Shown here piece by piece: positions 46,857-53,974 of a stretch of DNA of 64,000 nucleotides. Positions within the stretch are counted from its first letter, which is position 1. Every line of letters starts with the position of its first letter. The position numbers were made by a program, and so were the translations under genes. Below the pieces are notes generated by a model that was not told where the DNA came from, did no database searches, and saw only the letters and a program-made list of their open reading frames with translations. The stretch comes from Halothece sp. PCC 7418 (lineage in GTDB: Bacteria > Cyanobacteriota > Cyanobacteriia > Cyanobacteriales > Rubidibacteraceae). Location of the stretch: positions 4,030,001 to 4,094,000 of the forward strand of contig NC_019779.1 of NCBI RefSeq assembly GCF_000317635.1, read 5' to 3'.

Positions 46857-47120
46857 TTAGGACTCAGCTTCCAGTTGAGTTTGAAGTTCCTGAACCTCCT
46901 CTAGAGACAGCCCCGTTCCCTGAGCCACTTGTTGGGGACTTAAACCCATTCGCAGAAAGTTCAGAGCAACTGCTTGCTTTTCTTCTTTTCGACCTTCTTT
47001 TCGACCTTCTTCCTTGGCTTCTAATTCCAGATGAGACAGTAGTGGCATCTGCGTTTCCTCCGTTGCTTGTTTCACTTGACGGTTAAATTCTTGCTGTAAT
47101 GCTTCTGGCAACACCATCAT
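46857..47120 (-). CDS. RpnS-like C-terminal module of Rpn nuclease (copy 1)
   Basis: This 87-residue ORF matches only the C-terminus of the full Rpn gene at 47.6 kb, starting MMVLPEALQQ. It contains two four-residue repeat units (E-G-R-K), then ALNFLRMGLSPQQVAQGTGLSL. An internal ATG at 47048 has GGAGG exactly 8 nt upstream (47057-47061), giving a 63-residue product starting MPLLSHLEL. The N-terminal nuclease domain is missing. The break is at 47125, where a duplicated segment begins. Confidence 0.7.
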   Translation of the reverse strand: MMVLPEALQQEFNRQVKQATEETQMPLLSHLELEAKEEGRKEGRKEEKQAVALNFLRMGLSPQQVAQGTGLSLEEVQELQTQLEAES

Positions 47121-47125
47121 CCAAT

Positions 47126-47640
47126 CTCAGTGACAAACCAAAAGATATTCAAATCTCAAGCCTACTTAAGGAATCAGCTGTGATCTTGCTTAAGGTAAAT
47201 CTGTCAAACATTTTACAACAATCAAGAGAGATAGCCAGAAAATTTTGCTTTTCAACGTTTCTCCTTGGTTTATGCAGATAAACTGATTTTTGTCAATCCC
47301 TGTTCTGTTTCCAGCCACCTTGCTTAACATAAATTCATCTCATCTCTGCGTTCGGAAATGAAGCAATTATTTTTCTGAGTAACGATTGATTAGGGAGAGA
47401 AGGCTCTTTTTTGAGGTTTAGCCACAGTTATCCACCATCCCTAACCTAAAATATCATAGAAATTGTCAAATTCCAAATTTGCCCCTTCTAAGCCTTGGTT
47501 TTTCGTGGCTTGTCAAGTTTTGTAATATAAGTTTTTCTGAAGGAAAGAGGAGAAACCTTATTAATATCTGATGAATGCGCGATCGCGCTAATTTAGTGTA
47601 GCCAATCCAAGATTAACTCTCTTGTTGAAACCAATCGCGC
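47126..47640. repeat. Direct-repeat segment R (copy a)
   Basis: About 515 bp are nearly identical to 49791-50307. The segment forms the 3' flank of the full Rpn gene and of the copy-4 fragment. It contains small palindromes and AT-rich stretches but no clear ORF. The gap between copy 1 and the Rpn gene is thus one repeated unit. Confidence 0.85.
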
Positions 47641-47868
47641 TTAGGACTCAGATTCCAATTGAGTTTGAAGTTCCTGAATCTTCTCTAGAGACAGCCCCGT
47701 TCCCTGAGCCACTTGTTCGGGACTTAAACCCATTCGCAGCAAGTTCAGAGCGACTGCTTGTTTTTCTTCTTGTCGACCTTCTTGTCGACCTTCTTGTCGA
47801 CCTTCTTGTCGACCTTCTTGTCGACCTTCTTCCTTGGCTTCTAATTCCAAATGAGACAGTAGTGGCAT
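47641..47868 (-). CDS. Putative intragenic RpnS-like small protein (internal start)
   Basis: This is an in-frame internal ORF of the Rpn gene, 75 residues, starting MPLLSHLELEAKEEG and ending with the Rpn stop. GGAGG lies at 47877-47881, 8 nt from the ATG, a strong ribosome-binding site inside the coding region. The product carries the four-residue repeat and the helical tail but no nuclease core, as in characterised RpnS antitoxins. Expression is not proven. Confidence 0.6.
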   Translation of the reverse strand: MPLLSHLELEAKEEGRQEGRQEGRQEGRQEGRQEEKQAVALNLLRMGLSPEQVAQGTGLSLEKIQELQTQLESES

Positions 47869-48594
47869 CTGCGTTTCCTCCGTTTCTTGTTTCACTTGAC
47901 GGTTAAATTCTTCCTGTAATGCTTCTGGCAACACCATCATCCAATCGATGACTCGGAATAGTTCTAATATATCACCGCGCTGATAACCCCGTTGATAGAG
48001 TCCTCGCACAATTGTCCATTTCCATTGCGCCCTTGCTTGAGCATCTTGGGTGGTACTTTTACTCTTGAGATGAGCCATGATAATCGGAGCAAACAAATTG
48101 TCGCTGCTTTCCAATTCTTGCCATCGTTCCTCAAAATCTAACAGTTTGACGATGAGAAACTCCAGCTTCATTTGCGCTCCTCCTTGACCGTAACTATAGG
48201 AGTTCGGTCGCCAAGATGGACGATCGTCCCCTAGAACCGCTAAACCCACTAGTGGGCTTCGGCAACGATCAAAAATCCGATAGTGGTAAACAAACATCCT
48301 CTCGGAAAAATTGGCTTCATATTGTCCTTGTACTTCCAGATGAATCAGCAGTTGGGTCACTGAGCCATCGTTAAGAAACACTTGGAACAATTTATCGGCG
48401 AAGCGAGTTCCTAAATCAGCATCACGTACTGCTTCCCTCAGTTCAGTGTCCAGAGACAGATAGGGCTGACTCCAATCAATGAGGCGGTGCAAGTGGGGAA
48501 AGCACAGAGCGAGAAAGGCTGGCAAATATCTCTCTAAAGCCTCTTTCCAAGGACTGTCGTATTCGGCGTTGGAGGGATTGGCGTTTGCGGTCAT
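47641..48594 (-). CDS. Rpn-family recombination-promoting nuclease (full length, RpnL-like)
   Basis: This 317-residue PD-(D/E)XK-type nuclease has a conserved core DADLGTRFADKLFQV (Asp67 in ADK), then LLIHLEVQGQYEANFSERM with the Rpn-typical E-x-Q (Glu87, Gln89). A helical middle follows. The C-terminus has five E-G-R-Q repeats (about 256-275) and LLRMGLSPEQVAQGTGLSLEKIQEL. In E. coli, Rpn proteins form gene-within-gene toxin-antitoxin systems that block phage; RpnS is the C-terminal part translated separately. Here the internal ATG at 47868 has GGAGG 8 nt upstream, supporting the same design. Confidence 0.85.
   Translation of the reverse strand: MTANANPSNAEYDSPWKEALERYLPAFLALCFPHLHRLIDWSQPYLSLDTELREAVRDADLGTRFADKLFQVFLNDGSVTQLLIHLEVQGQYEANFSERMFVYHYRIFDRCRSPLVGLAVLGDDRPSWRPNSYSYGQGGAQMKLEFLIVKLLDFEERWQELESSDNLFAPIIMAHLKSKSTTQDAQARAQWKWTIVRGLYQRGYQRGDILELFRVIDWMMVLPEALQEEFNRQVKQETEETQMPLLSHLELEAKEEGRQEGRQEGRQEGRQEGRQEEKQAVALNLLRMGLSPEQVAQGTGLSLEKIQELQTQLESES
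47766..47825. repeat. Five 12-bp tandem units in the Rpn gene
   Basis: CTTCTTGTCGAC is repeated five times without a mismatch, encoding the E-G-R-Q repeats. The homologous sites hold two, four and one unit(s) in the three other copies. Perfect tandem identity suggests recent expansion. Confidence 0.9.
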
Positions 48595-48690
48595 AATCTT
48601 CCAAAAGCAGGTTTAGGATACACCCTGCGCGATCGCGCTAATTTAGTGTAGCCAATCCAAGATTAACTCTCTTGTTGAAAGCAATCGCGC

Positions 48691-48978
48691 TTAGGACTCA
48701 GATTCCAGTTGACTTTGAAGTTCCTGAATCTTCTCTAGAGACAGCCCCGTTCCCTGAGCCACTTGTTCGGGACTTAAACCCATTCGCAGAAAGTTCAGAG
48801 CAACTGCTTGCTTTTCTTCTTTTTGACCTTCTTTTTGACCTTCTTTTCGACCTTCTTTTCGACCTTCTTCCTTGGCTTCCAATTCCAAATGAGACAGTAG
48901 TGGCATTTCCGTTTCCTCCGTTGCTTGTTTCACTTGATCGTTAAATTCTTTCTGTAATGCGTCTGGCAACACCATCAT
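48691..48978 (-). CDS. RpnS-like C-terminal module of Rpn nuclease (copy 3)
   Basis: This 95-residue fragment starts MMVLPDALQKEF and carries four repeat units (two E-G-R-K, then two E-G-Q-K). DNA similarity to the full gene continues past the start to about 49034, so the fragment is a 3' duplicate of the Rpn gene. The internal ATG at 48906 again has GGAGG 8 nt upstream (48915-48919). It has no nuclease domain and is probably a solo antitoxin-like ORF or a decaying duplicate. Confidence 0.65.
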   Translation of the reverse strand: MMVLPDALQKEFNDQVKQATEETEMPLLSHLELEAKEEGRKEGRKEGQKEGQKEEKQAVALNFLRMGLSPEQVAQGTGLSLEKIQELQSQLESES

Positions 48979-49070
48979 CCAATCGATGACTCGGAATAGT
49001 TCTAATATATCACCGCGCTGATAACCCCGTTGATGGGAAGTCGCGCTACTCAGACAACTGACCTTTAATC

Positions 49071-49099
49071 AAAAAAAAAGGATGACCTCTCGGTTATCC
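49071..49099 (-). terminator. Rho-independent terminator of the PFE-CTERM gene
   Basis: On the reverse strand GGATAACC-GAGA-GGTCATCC is followed by nine T. It lies 34 nt after the stop codon of the CTERM gene. Confidence 0.85.
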
Positions 49100-49132
49100 C
49101 TGATCTTTATCACTAACATTGAATTTCTCAGT

Positions 49133-49746
49133 TTATTCGCTTTTGGCACTAGCAGCGAGAGTTTGCTTGCGCTTTTTGCGATTGCGATACCAGAAGAAGC
49201 CTCCTAACGCAGCTAAACCCATTGTTCCTTCCGCTTCAAAGGGAACCGCTTGAGGATCATTAGTAGGAGTGACTGATACCAATTCTATGTTGTCTCCAGC
49301 CCCGCCCTCATCAGTTGCATACAGAAGGTTGCCAGTAGCGCGTGGAGCGTCAGAGCCAAAATTTGTAAAGAGGTTGAACCCAGTTAACCCTTGACTGATT
49401 AACTCTTGGTTCAAATCAAGAGTATTGCCACCCGTATTCCAACCAAGACTACTATAATCACTGATGTTGAAAGTGCCGTTACCAGAAGATGCCCCAGTTA
49501 CCGTTACCTCTAAATCCGTGACCCCAAGGCTACTAAGTGATCGAGTCGCAAAACTTCCAGGATTCGGTAAGGTAGTTTCATCAAGGGTAATGCTGCCAGT
49601 TGCCGAAGCAGTATTACCAAAGGGAGTTCCATCCCACTCTAGATTGTAAGTTGTAATTGCGCTCGCTGCTTGCGCGCCTGTGAGAACGAAGAGAGCCGTT
49701 AGGCTACCCCCCCCATTTTTAACAGGTTTTGTGTGATTTTAGACAT
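49133..49746 (-). CDS. PFE/PEP-CTERM-type exported protein, frameshifted in its signal peptide
   Basis: The reverse strand ATG at 49746 starts MSKITQNLLKMGG, and the rest of a signal peptide (SLTALFVLTGAQAAS) follows in another frame. The frame is restored if the eight G (49707-49714) are nine. After that the reading frame stays open to 49133. The mature part is Thr/Ser/Gly-rich and ends with AVPFEAEGTMGLAALGGFFWYRNRKKRK, the CTERM sorting tail (PFE variant, hydrophobic helix, basic end). Cyanobacterial CTERM proteins are processed by exosortases. The break is either error or slippage. Confidence 0.65.
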
Positions 49747-49790
49747 TATTTTCCTCTCAAAATAATATAGTTGACTGGTTAAGAGCCTTT

Positions 49791-50307
49791 CTCAGTGACA
49801 AACCAAAAGATACTCAAATCTCAATCCTACTTAAGGAATAATCTGTGATCTTTCTTAAGGTGAAAATATCAAACATTTCACAAACAATCAAGAGAGATAG
49901 CCAGAAAATTTTGCTTTTCAACGTTTCTCCTTGGTTTATGCAGATAAACTGATTTTTGTCAAGCCCCGTTCTGTTTCTAGCCACCTTGCTTAACATAAAT
50001 TCATTTCATCTCTGCGTTCGGAAATGAAGCAATTATTTTTCTGAGTAACGATTGATTAGGGGAGAGAAGGCTCTTTTTTGAGGTTTAGCCACAGTTATCC
50101 ACCATCCCTAACCTAAAATATCATAGAAATTGTCAAATCCCAAATTTGCCCCTTCTAAACCTTGGTTTTTCGTGGCTTGTCAAGTTTTGTAATATAAGTT
50201 TTTCTGAAGGAAAGAGGAGAAACCTTATTAATATCTGATGAATACGCGATCGCGCTAATTTAGTGTAGCCAATCCAAGATTAACTCTCTTGTTGAAAGCA
50301 ATCGCGC
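49791..50307. repeat. Direct-repeat segment R (copy b)
   Basis: This is about 517 bp nearly identical to 47126-47640. It lies downstream of Rpn fragment copy 4. The gap 49747-49790 between it and the CTERM gene contains that gene's promoter and AT-rich DNA. Confidence 0.85.
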
Positions 50308-50514
50308 TTAGGACTCAGATTCCAATTGAGTTTGAAGTTCCTGAATCTTCTCTAGAGACAACCCCGTTCCCTGAGCCACTTGTTCGGGACTTAAACCCAT
50401 TCGCAGTAAGTTCAGAGCAACTGCTTGTTTTTCTTCTTTTCGACCTTCTTCCTTGGCTTCCAATTCCAAATGAGACAGTAGTGGCATCTGCGTTTGCTCC
50501 GTTGCTTGTTTCAC
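50308..50514 (-). CDS. RpnS-like C-terminal module of Rpn nuclease (copy 4)
   Basis: This fragment keeps one repeat unit (EEGRKEEKQ) and the helical tail (LLRMGLSPEQVAQGTGLSLEKIQEL). Similarity to the other copies stops at about 50520. The internal ATG at 50487 has GGAG 9 nt upstream, a weaker site than in the other copies because one G is changed (GGAGC). The product would be 59 residues. Confidence 0.6.
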   Translation of the reverse strand: MKQATEQTQMPLLSHLELEAKEEGRKEEKQAVALNLLRMGLSPEQVAQGTGLSLEKIQELQTQLESES

Positions 50515-50624
50515 TTGACGTATTTCATATCAGCACTTTCCCCATCAATCGCTGTCACTCCCCTTAAGTAGAGTTTGGCGAGAGAGGGGCGAGTGTGGTG
50601 ATTTCTTTAAACAGTAAGCAATGC

Positions 50625-51035
50625 TTAATTAGTTGTTGTAAATAAGTCTAATGGTAAATGACCATAAACTCCTGCAATCAAATCATCTTCTGCTTGACAA
50701 GAGACTAATACCCCGCGATAGTCTCCTGTGTAATTATCTTGATAAAATCCCATTTGTTTAGTGCTAAATTTAATATAAACAGGACTACCAACACTTGCTA
50801 CTTGGTTAAAATCAATTTGATTAATATCGTATCCCAACGCTGTGAGATAAGTTTTTAAGGCGGTGATTGCTTGTTCTGTATTGTCAGCACAGATCCCTAA
50901 GTTTTCCCATTCTGATTCCTGAGTAATTTGTTTAAGGGCGGTTTGCAGGTCTTGTTTTTCTTGTTCAGTTTTGACTGTTTTTTGTTCGGTGCAACTGTAT
51001 TGATCTAAAAGTTTTCTGGCTTGTGTGAGTTCCAT
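50625..51035 (-). CDS. DUF1824 family protein
   Basis: This 136-residue cyanobacteria-specific protein starts with a helix (MELTQARKLLDQYSC) and a long beta-rich half (YIKFSTKQMGFYQDNYTGDYRGVLVSCQAEDDLIAGVYGHLPLDLF), as in DUF1824. The function is unknown. It is 15 bp upstream of the MscS-like gene on the same strand reading order (MscS first), so the two may be co-transcribed. Confidence 0.85.
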   Translation of the reverse strand: MELTQARKLLDQYSCTEQKTVKTEQEKQDLQTALKQITQESEWENLGICADNTEQAITALKTYLTALGYDINQIDFNQVASVGSPVYIKFSTKQMGFYQDNYTGDYRGVLVSCQAEDDLIAGVYGHLPLDLFTTTN

Positions 51036-51050
51036 GTTTTGATTTGCGAA

Positions 51051-51938
51051 TTAATTATCAATCTCTTGACCATTAATGGGTAAATAGTCATTAAATCTTT
51101 GTTGATCGTAATAGTAAACGGTGCGAATGGGATAGGGAATATTAATTTCCGCTTCATCAAATTCCCGTTTTATGGCGATGATCGCTTTGGTTTGTACGCG
51201 ACGGACAATTTGTTGTTGCGGTTGTGTCCAATATCGGAGAACAAAGTCAATGGAACTATCCCCAAACCCGACTAAATCAATTTCTGGTTCAGGATAATCT
51301 AGCACGCCTTCCACATTTTGAATCAGGTTTTTTAGTAACTGCTGGGCTGTGGGTAAAGGGGTATTATAATCCACACCAACGCCTAAATCTGTGCGTCGAT
51401 AGTTATAGGCTGTGCGAACTTGAATTTCATTGGTGAAAACGGTGGCGTTGGGAACAATCACTTCTTCTCCTTGATAGGTGCGAATGCGCGTGGTGCGAAT
51501 GTCGATATGTTCAACAGTTCCCTCGTATCCCGCAACAATGATTTGATCGCCGATGCGAAAGGGTTCTTGCAGTAAGAGCAAAATTCCTGCTAAAAAGTTT
51601 TTGAAAATATCTTGGAACGCAAATCCAATCGCCACTGATCCTAGTCCGAGGGCTGCAATAATATCCCCGAGACTTAAACCTGGAAAGGCGACAACGCCCG
51701 CAAGTAAAACACCGAGGGCTAGGGTGAAAATATAGCTGGTTTTTTCCAGTAACAGTTGTAGCGAGGCACTGGGAAGGGTTTTTTTTCCTATTTTGCGAGC
51801 AACTTTTTTGGTGGCTTTGGCGACATAGCGGGCTGCGACAAGGATAATAATCCCAGCAATCAGTCCGGGTAAGGCGCGAATTAAACTGCCAACAATATCT
51901 TGCAGGCTGGTGATAATCGTTTCTGGAATCCCACTCAT
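51051..51938 (-). CDS. MscS family mechanosensitive ion channel
   Basis: This 295-residue channel has three transmembrane helices (about 17-37, 70-90 and the pore helix about 95-125, with GLGSVAIGFAFQDIFKNFLAGILLL) and a cytosolic beta domain (QIIVAGYEGTVEHIDIRTTRIRTYQGEEVIVPNA). It releases osmolytes upon hypo-osmotic shock, which fits an organism facing changing salinity. It is the first gene of a pair with DUF1824 on the minus strand. Confidence 0.95.
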   Translation of the reverse strand: MSGIPETIITSLQDIVGSLIRALPGLIAGIIILVAARYVAKATKKVARKIGKKTLPSASLQLLLEKTSYIFTLALGVLLAGVVAFPGLSLGDIIAALGLGSVAIGFAFQDIFKNFLAGILLLLQEPFRIGDQIIVAGYEGTVEHIDIRTTRIRTYQGEEVIVPNATVFTNEIQVRTAYNYRRTDLGVGVDYNTPLPTAQQLLKNLIQNVEGVLDYPEPEIDLVGFGDSSIDFVLRYWTQPQQQIVRRVQTKAIIAIKREFDEAEINIPYPIRTVYYYDQQRFNDYLPINGQEIDN

Positions 51939-52005
51939 GGTTGTTTAAGGTTTGCAATAGCAACTTTAGTTAGGATAATATGTTTTGCTCAGCGCGATCG
52001 CGCTC

Positions 52006-53172
52006 TCAATGGATTTCAAAAGCCTCATCAACCCCAGTGGCAACAAAAAACTCCTCAGTATCGGAGAGAAGTTCTTGTCCCCAATTATTTTCCGCTAAAA
52101 AGTCAAGATTAGCCCAGCGCGGATCTAAGCGCAATGCTGTTTCTTGTAATGCAGAAGCGGGTTCGCGCTTTCCTTGTTGATAGAGAGCAACGGCTAAGGC
52201 TAGTTTTGATTCCGCAGCCTTTTCTGAGATTTGGGTAGCTTGTCGCCAGTAAGATATAGCTTGAGAGATGTTTCCCTGTTGATAAGCAATTAAACCAAGA
52301 TTATTGACCGCTTGCCAAACATTTTCGTTGCGATCGAGAGCCTTTTGGTAAGTATTGATAGCTGCTTCCAGTTTCCCTTGCTGGTGATAAATCACCCCTT
52401 GTTTATAATAGAGACTGGCATCTTCTGGTTTTAATTTTATTGCCTGCTGAAAATCGCTGAGGGCTGCTTCTAGTTCCCCTTTCTGGAAATATGCAATGCC
52501 TCGATTTTTGTAAGCCAATGCGGAATCTTTTGCGAGACTAATTGCTTCTTCAAAGTCAGCCAAGGCTTGGTCTAAGTTCCCTTGTTGAGCATAGGCTAAT
52601 CCCCGTTTGTTATAAGTTGCTGCATCATTCCCCAGATATTCCAATGCTTGATCAAAATCTTCAATCGCTCCTGCTAAGTTCCCTTTTTGCGCCCGAATGA
52701 TACCTCTCTGGTTATGCGCGATCGCGCGTTTGAGTTCACGAGCTAACTTGCGATAAGCCATCGCTTGTCTCGGTTGCAGAAAACGATCATTGAGTTGGAG
52801 AGCGCGTTGAATATCAGCAAAAGCCTTGATTAGATTCCCCTGTCGTTGATACGTGAGACCCCGTTGATAATAGGCGCGTTCATATTTAGAATCCAGTTTA
52901 ATCGCTTGATTGAAGTCTTTAATCGCCAGTTGAAGCTGTCCTTGCTTTTTGCGGGTAATTCCTCGCTTGTAATAGGGAGTGGGGTCATCAGGATAGTTGC
53001 GAATTGCCAGATCATAGACTTCGATCGCTTCTGCGTAGTTGCCTTGTTTTTCCTTGGTTTCAGCGACTTGGTAATAATGAATGGCAGGGGGTTTGAGGAA
53101 GCAGCCTTGAACAAGAACACCACTGAGGCTGACTGTTAGCAGCCAACTGGGAAAACGAGGAGCTTTTCTCAT
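52006..53172 (-). CDS. TPR-repeat lipoprotein
   Basis: This 388-residue protein has a signal peptide ending in a lipobox VQGC (about residues 21-24) and around nine TPR units (for example YYQVAETKEKQGNYAEAIEVYDLAI, AYYQRGLTYQRQGNLIKAF, VNNLGLIAYQQGNISQAISYW). It should be anchored to the periplasmic face of the membrane as a scaffold for protein contacts. The partner is unknown. The ATG at 53172 is preferred. Confidence 0.9.
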   Translation of the reverse strand: MRKAPRFPSWLLTVSLSGVLVQGCFLKPPAIHYYQVAETKEKQGNYAEAIEVYDLAIRNYPDDPTPYYKRGITRKKQGQLQLAIKDFNQAIKLDSKYERAYYQRGLTYQRQGNLIKAFADIQRALQLNDRFLQPRQAMAYRKLARELKRAIAHNQRGIIRAQKGNLAGAIEDFDQALEYLGNDAATYNKRGLAYAQQGNLDQALADFEEAISLAKDSALAYKNRGIAYFQKGELEAALSDFQQAIKLKPEDASLYYKQGVIYHQQGKLEAAINTYQKALDRNENVWQAVNNLGLIAYQQGNISQAISYWRQATQISEKAAESKLALAVALYQQGKREPASALQETALRLDPRWANLDFLAENNWGQELLSDTEEFFVATGVDEAFEIH

Positions 53173-53245
53173 AAGACCTCAGAACAATCGTAATGAACAG
53201 AGTAAGGAAGCAGTGGAAAAAAACTGCTCCCTATCGGATATGATT

Positions 53246-53878
53246 TTAGATGTTTAAATGATTCTGATTGGCTTGCAGGCGACGACGATGACGACGCCAG
53301 GCGATAGATCCCATTCCACTGATAAGAACTAAAATTCCAGTGTTAGTTTCAACGCCAAAAGGAATCGATTCTGATTCAAAGTTGCTAATTGTTAACTCTC
53401 CTGGTACACCTAAGTTATTATTTGTTGCTACGCGGAAGCCAAAAGATTCACCTTCTGCAATCGTCAGCTGAAGTGGACTCGTGCTAGAATCCCCGTCGTT
53501 ACCCAGTGGAAAAGCCTGACCCCCAATTAAATAGGAGGCACTATCCAAGCCGTTAGGGTCACCCGTGAAAGACCATTCAAACTGAACAGTAGAAGTTTGA
53601 CTGACATTTTGAATAAACCAGTTAGCTTCTCCAGAAGATGGAGGAAATCCACCTTCGTTTGGTCCCGTTAGAATCGCTGTTGTATCATTAGATCCTTGGA
53701 TCTCTACAGAACCATCGTTATCAGCATCAGTTGAAGTAAAGTTACTGGTAAAGTTACTTTCATCAAAAGTACCTTTAAATCCGATTGTTGCTGCTTCACA
53801 GCGAGGGGCAAGCATTAGCACTGTCGCAATCCCCATTAAGGCTGCCCCAGTAAACGAACATTTGATTGATGTCATCAT
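53246..53878 (-). CDS. PEP-CTERM-like exported protein
   Basis: This 210-residue protein has a signal peptide (GAALMGIATVLMLAPRCEAA, about 11-30), a Ser/Thr/Asp-rich beta region and a sorting tail SIPFGVETNTGILVLISGMG followed by a basic RRHRRR end, resembling cyanobacterial CTERM anchors. It should be sorted by an exosortase. The gene is next to the Calx-beta protein and may belong to the same surface system. Confidence 0.75.
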   Translation of the reverse strand: MMTSIKCSFTGAALMGIATVLMLAPRCEAATIGFKGTFDESNFTSNFTSTDADNDGSVEIQGSNDTTAILTGPNEGGFPPSSGEANWFIQNVSQTSTVQFEWSFTGDPNGLDSASYLIGGQAFPLGNDGDSSTSPLQLTIAEGESFGFRVATNNNLGVPGELTISNFESESIPFGVETNTGILVLISGMGSIAWRRHRRRLQANQNHLNI

Positions 53879-53974
53879 AAAAAACTCCTCAAATTAATAA
53901 ATTGAACTGGAGAAGAGGGAAGAATCGGAAAAACCATACTCAATGCCTCTTAACTCCTGGAACAACATTGCGAT

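Noticed and set aside
46857-50514. Plus-strand ORFs opposite the Rpn copies
   Set aside because: They mirror the repetitive minus-strand genes (runs of D-L-L/F-D-L-L) and have no plausible start context.
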